64,000 nt of DNA from Straminergon stramineum (Eukaryota > Streptophyta > Bryopsida > Hypnales > Calliergonaceae): positions 19,096,001 through 19,160,000 of the forward strand of contig OY987267.1 in the NCBI GenBank assembly GCA_963920665.1, given 5' to 3'. Made by a program: the position numbers and the translations under genes. The notes under the pieces were generated by a model, which was not told the DNA's origin, did not search any database, and saw only the letters and a list, made by a program, of their open reading frames with translations. Below, one piece after another: positions 34,201 through 46,400 of this stretch. Numbering within the stretch: the first letter of the stretch is position 1; the number at the start of each line of letters is the position of its first letter.

Positions 34201-36144
34201 AAGAGAATTATGCTAACGTTCGAGTGTGATTGTCATCAGTTGCTGGAATGCTGGGGATGGTTTTCTGTTGTGAGGATTGCATACAATCCAGGCTCTTTAT
34301 GAGGGAAGCTAGAACGCGCGTGGAGAACAGGGCGGAGAGTCTGCGACATCTCTGTGCAGAAAGAGCGTTGGATGCTACGCTTCCCAGGGCAGCTTTGCAA
34401 GCCTTTGTTCGGGCAGCGACGAAGCCGGATGAGGCGGGGCCCAGGCCGCGTGAATTGCTCGATGGGGCCATGAGGGTACATAAAGTCTCGCGGCGAGAGT
34501 AGTGAAGACTTTTTGACGCACTACCGTAGCAGTGGTGGTGCCGTCCTTTGCACGCCGAGCTTCCCAAGAGGACGAAGGGAACCCTTTCCCTGCTCTCCGA
34601 CGTCGCTACTCCACGCACTAGGCCGGAGCATTCTCAAGGAACGCACTGGACGCTGCTCCCGCTCGCGAAGGCTGGATTCAGGCTCCCCTGCGAATTTCGA
34701 CTGGTGGGTCGTGCGGATTTTTGTCGATCGAGGTGAAGTCTTCGCTCTCTTGGGCTTACCGACTAATTGAAGCCCTCTTCGAGATGAATGCACGAGAGCA
34801 GATTGTATTGTGAGTTGTTGTTGCAGTACTTGTCATAGGTTTCGTCGTCAGGCGTCACGCATCACGCTCTGGGCACTAGGTCTTGGTGGTGTGGGAGTTC
34901 TCAGTTAGGGTTTCGGTTTTGGTGTGCGGAAGTATTATGCTCGATCTTGGATACTAATCTGTGGCGATCTTCTCTCTTTCAGAGCCGTGAAGCCATAGAG
35001 GGGAAAATGGCTGCAAGCTCCGTGCAAATTCTCGCCCCAAGGTACGAGTGGCTGCACTTGCATCTTTGTCGGTATGATTGGGATTGAGATGTCTGTCCTG
35101 ATCAATTGCTTCTTGCTGACAATTGAGTTTGCCTGACATGGGGCAAGCAAATTTTGAATGGTTGTTATGCAGCTTGTTCATCTTCGTTGCTGTAGTTAGT
35201 TGAGTAGATTCTGCAGCCTGGTAGGACTTAGCCAGTTTGCGATTTCAGATTGCCTTGCCATGGGCAAATGGTTTAGAGTAAACTTGCCAATTATCACACA
35301 AACAAAATTCAAATCCTTGTCCCCAATAAAATACCGACTTCAGTTGCATGCTCTGAAATTTGGCATGATTATCGAATGTCCTGTCAAGATTCACCTTCAT
35401 TAAACAGAATGGAAAAAGGTTTCTTCCTACAACTTTTATTTCATCTTCAAGGCGATGAGGCTGAAATTTAGTTAAACATTCCTTGTAGCCCTATACCGCA
35501 CAGTGTGCAATAACTGTGCAATGGCACGAAATTTTGATCCCATCGCATTCCATTTGGTTACCAAAAATGTCGGGATGAACTTTCCGTTTCTGAATCATAT
35601 TTCAGGTGAGGACTGGCAACGAGTAGACGACTGGGGTTCCCCAGGTGGCGGCTTTGCATGCCAGGTTTCCATGTTTGTTGTTTCGAGCTCTCCCGCCTCG
35701 TTGTATGTTCTTCCGCTGCTGATCGCGTCGTCCTTCCGCTGCTCATCATGGTGAGTTTCCGTTTCGATTTTTTCGAAGTCTGTTGTTGTCTTACTCTTTC
35801 TCTGGCGTTTTTTGGAGGGTTTTTGGTGTCATTTTAGTGATTTGGGGTTTCTGGATTCCAGTGTGAAGAAGCAAGAGCCTTGTGATTTGGAAGTAGCTCT
35901 TCTGTTGACGAGTGTCGTAGTTGTGATGAATTGAAGAGTGTGCTCTGCTGTCTTTTATAATGTTAGTAGTTTAGGTTTCGCTTCAAGCTTTCTGTCTTCG
36001 TTGTTTTTGCGAAGTGCTTGTGCGTTTGTTGGCTACTTTCTAGCAGTACTGTGCGGGGCTGTCGCATTGTGTGGGACTGCTTTACTCTGTTTCTCAAGCT
36101 TTAAAGTTTAGAGTTTTATTTTGCCCCTGTATTTTTCTGTGCAG
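34201..36144 (+). other. GC-rich leader region, copy 2, with extra upstream sequence
   Basis: From 34,699 this repeats 1-1,446; the 500 bases before it are the most GC-rich of the window and contain a TATA-like TACATAAAG near 34,476. The whole looks like a plant core promoter and 5' leader. The candidate exon at 34,983-35,041 (ATG at 35,007, MAASSVQILAP) has good splice sites and is kept in both copies. A plus-strand frame at 34,230-34,502 is GC-driven and has no known similarity that I recognise. Confidence 0.35.
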
Positions 36145-36186
36145 GCGTTTCCCGGATGGCTCAAAGTGGAAGAGGTCCTGCTGCTG
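36145..36186 (+). other. Candidate small coding exon (MAQSGRGPAA), copy 2
   Basis: Same exon as at 1,447-1,488, with acceptor tgtgcag, donor gtaagt and ATG at 36,156. It ends in phase 1 and could join the kinase exon at 40,730 in frame. It is conserved between copies, including both splice sites. Confidence 0.35.
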
Positions 36187-37822
36187 GTAAGTTTTCATGC
36201 ACAATGGCCTTGACTCAGGGTTTACGAGACTAGCATATTCTACTTTGCTGAGTAATGTCGACGTGCTGAACCTGGAATGAGAGTGGGGTGATGTGGTCCA
36301 ATACACATGTTTGCTTTAATTTCCTGATCACCAATTCAGATGCAAATCCCGTCCCTGGAATAGTTCATAAGTCGAGAAACTTCCATGCCAATATAAGTCT
36401 CACGGTTTATGGCAAATACCTTATCATTTTGTGATCTTGGGATTTTATCATCGACCTGCAGGACTATTGGTGCCCTCCTGCTCTTGCGCACTTGAAATAG
36501 GCAGATTCGACTTGACAGGATTTGGAATTTGAATTGCGTGTCTGATTGCTCATCAGTGACTCAGAGAATTTGCTAAGTGTCGGTGGACTATTAAGCTGAG
36601 GGGAACAGTTAGCTTGTTTATTGATGAAGCCCCAAACACTTGAAAGTCTTTGAAGTAGCTGGACAGCACAAAATGAGCTCCACTATTCTTCTGCAAGCCG
36701 CGGCTCCTTGTTTTGTGCTGCTCGTCCTTAACTCGATGTGTTGAAAATGGCATTCTTGAAAACAGCACAATAGTCTTTCACTAAACACTTCATCCATTCT
36801 TGAAATCATCCAATTATTCATTCAAAGATTCTTCGGTTTTCATCCGTATGCAAGATATTCCATTTCCTCATCCGAATTTTAGATATTGTTCAAACTTGAG
36901 CAATAAATCATCCAATTAAAATACATTTGTTTGTAATGTGGTGTTCCAGACTTCGCTATCTTAACCAAGATATGCTTGGTGTGCCTAATGTGGTGTTCCA
37001 AAATTTGTTTGCTCTTAGGGTTTGCTAGTTGTGTGGTAATAGGGATAGTAACAATCTAGTTTTTGGATTTGTATGGTGAATGATAGGATTACTCTATATG
37101 TTGTGCACTAGAGCAATGGCCTTGGGTTATTGGTTTCTTCATAAATATTGTTGTAGGTGACGGTGTGAGGTAGATCATGTGCTTAGGGTCTAGACTAGCT
37201 TTGACAAATGTATTTGGACAAGTGATTGGTATTTTAATGATGAAGGTTTCATTGTTGATGACACCAATTGACCTTCGATTGCAACACACACCATTGGTTA
37301 AGTTTGACTCTTCAAGCCTTGTGCTTTATTGTTTTCTTCCTTTCTTTCCAAAGGTATGAAATGTTTAAAACCTAATATGTGTTGTACTATTTTGAAAAGA
37401 GACTTTGGCATTTCTCCTTTCCCAATCAATTTTGAGTTATAGAGGTGATTATATTCAACTTGCAATTTTTCAAGTGTGGTGATGATCTCTCTAGTAGATC
37501 CATGAAGTTATCTAGGGAATAAGGGATTAAAGCCTTGTTCAATGTGAATTTTCACCTACAATTGGGGATTATGACACCTTACTTTGCCTTGTGAGTACAT
37601 TCTTCTTCTTGATAGATCTAGGAACAAGTTTACTTTAAATTGATTCAAGTTAGTTCAAATCCCTTGTTATGCCTCTCCATCTTTTGCACCTTGTCCATTT
37701 AGGTTGTCTTAATTAATTGGGATTTTCCATGGATGTCTTCTTGAGCAATTTGTGATTAAATAAAGCCTAGCCATGGCCAAGTGGTTTAGTTGTAACCTTT
37801 GTAGATAGTATCTTCGGTTGAT
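36187..37822. other. Non-coding spacer or intron, copy 2
   Basis: Counterpart of 1,489-3,123. No gene is seen. Confidence 0.4.
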
Positions 37823-38367
37823 TAAGGTAAGCTAGCCTATGATAGGCAAAATGATTGGTTTGCATTGTTCACAATTTTAAAAATTTTGAATTTTTTTACC
37901 ATATAAAGTCAAACATGAGAAATAGAGAGAGCAATTGAAATTTTATTTTTTTGACAAAGTATTAATTTTTTTCTGAATTTTTGAAGTGTGTTGCCTAGTT
38001 AGCCTAAAACAATCTATAGACTACTCCAAAACCATCAAAAAGTGTACCCATGATGGTCATTAGACCACCTAAAGCTATAACAATATTTCTTAGTATGGTT
38101 GTAATATTTTCAAACATGGGCATGACATAAAGAAATAAAAAATTTAGTTCTTGTAAGGAACATACATTACAATGGTGCAAGTGCCCTATGATGGTCACTA
38201 ATGACTCCATGACCATCTCCCAAGACAAGATTATGGCCACAAATCAGCCTAATGTAGTCCTTTCATTTATTAAAAAAAAATCTACCATGGGTCGATTTAA
38301 GACTCTATGGGGTGGTTTTTAGATGACTACAATAGGGAGTTTGTCTAGCATGGGTTGGTTTACCTTA
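37823..38367. mobile_element. Mariner-like ML-A element, copy 2
   Basis: Orthologous to the element at 3,124-3,656: same TA-flanked site, termini AGGTAAGCTAGCCTATGA and, reverse-complemented, AGGTAAACCAACCCATG. It was present before the segmental duplication. The minus-strand frame 38,004-38,240 keeps the LGGLMTIMGTLFDGFGVVY core. Confidence 0.8.
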
Positions 38368-40429
38368 CTTCTCTTCAATTGTAAAACAGAAGGGCTGTAA
38401 AACATGGGGCTTATCACTTCATCACTAGATTGACCAAGCTTGTGTGGTTAGAGTGTTGAGTGTGGTCTTCACAATTTGTATGAGGTGATGTTCTAGTGAG
38501 CCGAGTTGCAAAGGCATTGAAGGATTCAAGAAGTACATCATTCAAATTCTCAAGTTTAAATTTTGGCTTTAGCATTGTTGGCAATCTAGGATTCACCTTG
38601 AAGTTGGTTGAAGTTTTGATAACATTCGTTTTGTTTTTGTCTTTGCAAATTGTTTATTTAGAATGTTTGGCTTTATAGGGTTCTCATTTAACATTGTTTG
38701 TAGACTTTGCATGGAATGCATGGGAAAATATAGTTTGTGTTTACATATAGCCTTTTCATGTGATAATTAAACTCAACCAAGTGATTTCAATTAAAAAATC
38801 TTCCTAATCACACCTTTGGCATCCAAAATTGTTTAAGAATCTTAGCATAGATGGTTGACACTATGGTATTTGCAAAAGGAACTTGACATTGTATTGTCTA
38901 AAATTCAATAATCTTGTTTATTGGTTAATGAAATATAATATAATAATAATAATTTACTATTAAATTATGTAATGAACCACTATTGTATATAAAGCATTGT
39001 TAGTATTTAGCATTATTTAAATAACTATGTTACTATCAATTTTATTTTTATGGTTGCATAATATCTTTTCATATTATAAAATAGAAGTACCTAATTGTGA
39101 TACATTTCCTTCTCTAATACTTAGAAAAGGACTTTGAATGAACACTTCTATAATCCAAACTACAACTTCATGAAAGCAACCAATGAAAGCTCAAATTGTT
39201 TTCAAATGAATCTAGGCTATTCTATGTGTTGTTTTCAAATAAATCTAGGCTATCCTATGTTTTTCATTGAAAATTTGTACTAGTGTATTTTCATTATGAC
39301 ATCATTTGGTTTGCATATTTCTTGAGTGTACTAGTAATGTCATCAAATTTTTTAGTCATTCAACCTTTGAGGTAGAAGGACTAGAAAATTGTAGCTTGTA
39401 GGTGTTGTGACCTTAATCTAGAGTATCATCTTTTTACATAATTTCTTTAACCCTTGAAGGACCTTATCCATTGCAAAATGATTAAACTTCATCCTTGATC
39501 TCAATTTAGCCTTTTAAATTGTGTTCAAATGTCAATTTCATATTTGTAGTGCATAGTATTATGGATTGTATATCATTGTCAATTCAATTTGTTTCATATA
39601 ACAATGCCATTGTTATGATTTTTGTAGGAAAAAGTAAATAAATTAAGAGCTATTGCAACAACAATTCAATTAATTTGAGTTTTTCATGAGGTACAAATAG
39701 AAATAGAGATTATTCTGAAGATTTATCCATCAATTATTGTACACCCAAGATACCCTTGCCAGTGACCTTTAAGACAAATGCCATTGTTAAGTAAAATTTG
39801 TCTTTTTAGGTAATTGATTTGTTTTCTATTGCTCTTGAAATTTCAAGATTTTGAGATTGGAAAAGGAAGTAATGTTACTTTTCTAAATAAGAAATGAAAG
39901 AATTTTTTTTTCCATTTTAATTTACATTAGAATAGTTTGAAATTGTTATTGTAGAAGAAGAAATTTGATTTTTGTATTTGTAGCAAATCAAAGTTGAATG
40001 TATTCTCTTTGATGCCAATATGGTGCATTGGATAATCCTTGTGTGCTATTAGCGTAGAATTCAAATAGGATAGTTTTATTTCTTAGAGGATTCTTCCATC
40101 AATCTTGTTTAATGTCAAAATGTTGGATTTCTTCCAAGTAATTTTAGAATCCTATGGCTCTAATTTTTTTTTATAATTTCTACCAATTTTCTTCTAATAT
40201 ATGGATGTGTTAATTTCTTGTTGAATTTGGGTTGCCTTCTTATATTTTTTAGCATATCCATGCAGTTGCTCAATTTCATTTTTGTACATAGTCCACCATC
40301 ATTTGATTTTAGAAGGTTGAGCACATGTTGCAAAAAATTGTGGATATGTTAATTTAAGTACTAAAACTAGGTGTTTGTGGTAGTTTGGAAACAAATTTTG
40401 ACAAGACTATATTTGGAGTATTTTAAGTT
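38368..40429. other. AT-rich spacer upstream of kinase-TPR gene 2
   Basis: Counterpart of 3,657-5,685. A local 35-bp duplication (TTTTCAAATGAATCTAGGCTA and its neighbour) around 39,200-39,260 is unique to this copy. No gene is seen. Confidence 0.4.
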
Positions 40430-43400
40430 ATGGAAGAACAAGAGTTCATGGACAACCAACCTTCTTCGTCGACAAAAAGACTCTTTGAAGGTATTTCTCC
40501 TACTATTTTAAGTCATCTTTCTATTTTGCACGACTAGTTCTACTTTCATGAAGATACACTTATATGTACTCCCTTTCTACAATGAATACATGATTTCCAT
40601 TTGATCTCTAAGAATAGAGATGATTGTTAGTAAATGAATGCCATGATCTACAAGTGTACTCAAAGGATGGCATGATTTTCTTTTTTTTTAAAGCTAAAGC
40701 TAAAGACAATATGCAATGAATATGTGCAGAAGACGTTACAAGTCTTGAGAGGGAGTTCGATACATACTCAAAACTTGTGGTTGCTTGTTACAAACGTGTG
40801 CAAATGATGCATGAACCAACATTCAACAACCAACAATGTCAATATCTTGTTGATAAACTCAAAAAGATCATTGAAAGTCCAAGTGGGTTTTTCAAGACAT
40901 CACAAGGTACACTCCTTAGATCATATGCACCTATGGAAGTGGAAAAACATCTCTTAAACTTCAAGATACTCCTTATGTTGGCAATGGAAATTGAAAGATT
41001 TATTGAAGGGTGTAGCCAAGATGCATGGGTACCAATGGCGATGACATTGACAAATGTGTTGGAGTTTGTTTCATCCATGGCATTTCATTTGGAGTTGTGC
41101 CGAGTTGCCTTGTCTAAGAAATGTAAAGCATCTAGATGTCTAACCTTGGATCAAGTAGTAGAAATCAGCAAGGGTGTGAATGAGACTGTCAAAACGAAGG
41201 CTTCTATGGACAAAGAAGAGCTCTTGAAGAAAATTTCATTGGCTTTGCCTTCATTGCATGGAGATGAGAAGGATTTGGTAAGTTATTTGCTTCAAAGACT
41301 TTTGCAGGTGGCCCCAATTCCAAGCATTCCCTTACCAGAACCAAAATGGGATTTATCTCAATATTTGGCTTTCTGGGGAAGTATCTTGAAAAAGGTTAAA
41401 GAAGGGGTGTCCATTGGAAGAGGGTCTTCAGCTACTGTATTCAAAGCCATGTGGTTGGGAATGGAAGTTGCAGTGAAGGTTTTTCGTGGAAAAAATAACC
41501 TCGAGTTCAACAAAGAAGTTGATATTCTTGTAGGGTTGTGCCATTTCAACATTACATCCATGTTTTGTTACACACAAGAGAGGCAAAAGTGTTCTATTTT
41601 CATGGAGTTGATGGATGGAGACCTCCTTCGATTGATGGAGCAAAGACTCAAAGTGGATCATGACTCTCCTCCTTTCAATATTTGGGAAGCAATTGACCTC
41701 ATACACCAAATTGCGGAAGGTGGAAAGTACCTTCATGAGCAAGGAATTGTGCATAGGGACTTGAAGTCAATGAATATTCTTGTCAAAAGTGTGAAGACAC
41801 CTGGTATCGATTTGGATTATATACAAGCTAAGGTAGCAGACTTCAATGTATCCAAAATCAAGACAAGCAGTACGACAAACACAACACTAACAATGAATGT
41901 TGGAAGCAACAATTGGATGGCACCAGAGTTAATTCGACTTCAAAGCATGGACAATCAAGTGAATGCTGGAACAAGAAATCAAGCAATACCAAAGCATCCT
42001 CACAAGTGTGATATTTATAGCTTTGCAATGGTGTGCTTTGAGATATTGACTGGAGACTTGCCTTTTGGAGACATTGACAAGCCAATGAAGATGAAGGCAA
42101 TGATATTGGAGGGTGCTCGTCCAAAACTACCTACTCAATGTCCTTCTCAATTGAGAGCTTTGATTGAGAAATGTTGGAATCAAGAGCCAAAACATCGTCC
42201 AACATTTGATGAGATTTGCCAAGAGTTGAAGTATGTGAAGTATTTACTTGTGACAGGTTAGTATTTGAATTGCCAAGGCTTTGAAATTTCTAAACATTTT
42301 TCTTGCCTTGTTTTTTAGAAAAATGAATAGTGCGTGAATATTTGGTGATAGTTTCTTATTGTTGTTTACATGCATGCATGATATCCTTGTCGAATGTTAT
42401 TAAATATTTAACATTTAATTTTCAAATGTAGTATATTATAGTGTAAGACTTTTTTGGTTTTTTGTCTCATAACATACAAAATTGAAATATGTAATATGAT
42501 TCTATTAGACCCAAAAGGTTGAATTTTAAGATATGTTTGAAAGCTTTGAAGTATGCAACCATTGTAAAATTTTTGAAGTAACTTCAATACTTTGGAAATT
42601 GCAGATACTTCTTCCACGTCCGAGGTATGCTTGCAACTCCTTGGTGAAAATTTCAAGATTTTTTTATAAGTAGTTTGTGCATCTTGAAACTCATGTGATA
42701 TTTTTTTCTTGCTTTGATTGATTGAATTTTGTGCTCCAAATGTACTTTAGATTTGGATACAAGTTCATGCTATACAAATTATAAATGCATTATTAGGCTC
42801 AATACATCTAGATAGAGATTTATTAGTACATATTTGTTGCATGATATTTAGATTAAAGACACTTTTGAAAAGAGCTTGTAGAAGGAAAAACAAATTCACC
42901 TTACAGTAAGGTTCAAGATATGAACATGGAGGATATTCACAAGATTAACAATCATTTTCACATATTGTAACCATTTTGAGGAGTTGTAAGTTATTCAAGT
43001 AAATGATGGCAAGTATTGAGATGCATTGATGACTTCAACGAGTTTCATGCACTCTAGCCTAATGGTGCTTTGACATTGTAGAATTATAGGGCAGAAAAAA
43101 GAAAGAAGGGCAAGTATGCAGATGCATTGCTGGACTTGAACAAGGCTGATGAACTGAAGCCTAATAATGCATTCACTTTGAGGAGTCGTGGAGATGTTAA
43201 GAGAACAATGGGCAAGTATGTAGATGCATTGGAGGACTTAAACAAGGCTCATGAACTCGACCCGAATGATGCACTCACTTTGACGACTCGTGGAGATGTT
43301 AAGAGAACGATGGGCAAGTATGCAGATGCATTGGAGGACTTAAACAAGGCTGATGAACTCCAGCCTAATCATGCATTCACTTTGGCGAATCGTGGAGATG

Positions 43401-46400
43401 TTAAGAGAACAATGGGAAAGTATGAAGAAGCATTGGAGGACTTAAACAAGGCTAATGAACTCCAGCCTAATAATGCATTCACTTTGACGAATCGTGGAGA
43501 TGTTAAGAGAACAATGGGCAAGTATGTAGATGCATTGGAGGACTTAAACAAGGCTAATGAACTCCAGCCTAATAATGCATTCACTTTGACGACTCGTGGA
43601 GATGTTAAAAGAACGATGGGCAAGTATATAGATGCATTGGAGGACTTAAACAAGGCTAATGAACTCCAGCCTAATAATGCATTCACTTTGGCGAATCGTG
43701 GAGATGTTAAGGGAACAATGGGCAAGTATGAAGAAGCATTGGAGGACTTAAACAAGGCTAATGAACTCCAGCCTAATAATGCATTCACTTTGACGAATCG
43801 TGGAGATGTTAAGAGAACGATGGGCAAGTATGAAGAAGCATTGGAGGACTTAAACAAGGCTAATGAACTCCAGCCTAATAATGCATTCACTCTAAAGACT
43901 TGTGGAGATGTTAAGAAAATGATGGACAAATATGTAGAAGCATTGGAGGACTTAAACAAGGCTCATGAACTTGAGCCTAATGATGCTTCGACATTGAGTG
44001 CGCGTGGAGATGTTAAGAAAATGATGGACAAGTATGTAGATGCATTGGAGGACTTAAACAAGGCTCATGAACTCGACCCGAATGATGCTTCGACATTGAG
44101 TGCGCGTGGAGATGTTAAGAGACTAATGGGCAAGTATGCAGATGCATTGGTGGACTTGAACAAGGCTGATGAACTGAAGCCTAATAATGCATTCACTTTG
44201 GCGAATCGTGGAGATGTTAAGAGAACAATGGGAAAGTATGAAGAAGCATTGGAGGACTTAAACAAGGCTAATGAACTCCAGCCTAATAATGCATTCACTT
44301 TGACGAATCGTGGAGATGTTAAGAGAACAATGGGCAAGTATGTAGATGCATTGGAGGACTTAAACAAGGCTAATGAACTCCAGCCTAATAATGCATTCAC
44401 TTTGACGACTCGTGGAGATGTTAAAAGAACGATGGGCAAGTATATAGATGCATTGGAGGACTTAAACAAGGCTAATGAACTCCAGCCTAATAATGCATTC
44501 ACTTTGGCGAATCGTGGAGATGTTAAGGGAACAATGGGCAAGTATGAAGAAGCATTGGAGGACTTAAACAAGGCTAATGAACTCCAGCCTAATAATGCAT
44601 TCACTTTGACGAATCGTGGAGATGTTAAGAGAACGATGGGCAAGTATGAAGAAGCATTGGAGGACTTAAACAAGGCTAATGAACTCCAGCCTAATAATGC
44701 ATTCACTCTAAAGACTTGTGGAGATGTTAAGAAAATGATGGACAAATATGTAGAAGCATTGGAGGACTTAAACAAGGCTCATGAACTTGAGCCTAATGAT
44801 GCTTCGACATTGAGTGCGCGTGGAGATGTTAAGAAAATGATGGACAAGTATGTAGATGCATTGGAGGACTTAAACAAGGCTGATGAACTCCAGCCTAATG
44901 ATGCTTCGACATTGAGTGCGCGTGGAGATGTTAAGAGACTAATGGGCAAGTATGCAGATGCATTGGTGGACTTGAACAAGGCTGATGAACTGAAGCCTAA
45001 TAATGCATTCACTTTGGCTCATCGTGGGGAAGTTAAGAAGATGATGGGCAAGTATGAAGATGCATTGGTGGACTTGAACAAGGCTCATGAACTCGACCCG
45101 AATGATGCATTTACTCTGAGGACTCGAGGAGATGTTAAGAGAAGGATGGACAAGTATGCAAATGCATTGGAGGACTTAAATAAGGCTCATGAACTTGAGC
45201 CTAATAATGCATTCACTCTAAAGACTCGTGGAGATGTTAAGAAAATGATGGACAAGTATGTAGATGCATTGGAGGACTTAAACAAGGCTCATGAACTTGA
45301 GCCTAATGATGCTTCGACATTGAGTGTGCGTGGAGATGTTAAGAGACTAATGGACAAGTACGCAGATGCATTGGAGGACTTAAACAAGGCTAATGAACTC
45401 CAGCCTAATAATGCATTCACTCTAAGGACTCGTGGAGATGTTAAGAAAATGATGGACAAGTATGTAGATGCATTGGAGGACTTAAACAAGGCTCATGAAC
45501 TTGAGCCTAATGATGCTTCAACATTGAGTGCGCGTGGAGATGTTAAGAGACTAATGGACAAGTATGCAGATGCATTGGAGGACTTAAACAAGGCTCATGA
45601 ACTCCAGCCTAATAATGCATTCACTCTAAGGACTCGTGGAGATGTTAAGAAAATGATGGACAAGTATGCAGATGCATTGGAGGACTTAAACAAGGCTGAT
45701 GAACTCCAGCCTAATGATGCTTCGACATTGAGTGCGCGTGGAGATGTTAAGAGACTAATGGACAAGTATGCAGATGCATTGGAGGACTTAAACAAGGCTC
45801 ATGAACTCGACCCGAATGATGCATTTACTCTGAGGACTCGAGGAGATGTTAAGAGAAGGATGGACAAGTATGCAAATGCATTGGAGGACTTAAACAAGGC
45901 TGATGAACTCCAGCCTAATAATGCATTCACTCTAAGGACTCGTGGAGATGTTAAGAAAATGATGGACAAGTATGTAGATGCATTGGAGGACTTAAACAAG
46001 GCTCATGAACTTGAGCCTAATGATGCTTCGACATTGAGTGTGCGTGGAGATGTTAAGAGACTAATGGATAAGTATGTAGATGCATTGGAGGACTTAAACA
46101 AGGCTAATGAACTCCAGCCTAATAATGCATTCACTCTAAGGACTCGTGGAGATGTTAAGAAAATGATGGACAAGTATGTAGATGCATTGGAGGACTTAAA
46201 CAAGGCTCATGAACTCGAGCCTAATGATGCTTCGACATTGAGTGCGCGTGGAGATGTTAAGAGACTAATGGACAAGTATGCAGATGCATTGGAGGACTTA
46301 AACAAGGCTCATGAACTCGACCCGAATGATGCACTCACTTTGACGACTCGTGGAGATGTTAAGAGAATGATGGGCAAGTATGTAGATGGACTGGAGGACT

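Noticed and set aside
34230..34793. Overlapping GC-rich frames on both strands
   Set aside because: Open frames on both strands are expected in GC-rich DNA with few stop codons; no domain is recognisable and the region looks like a promoter and leader.
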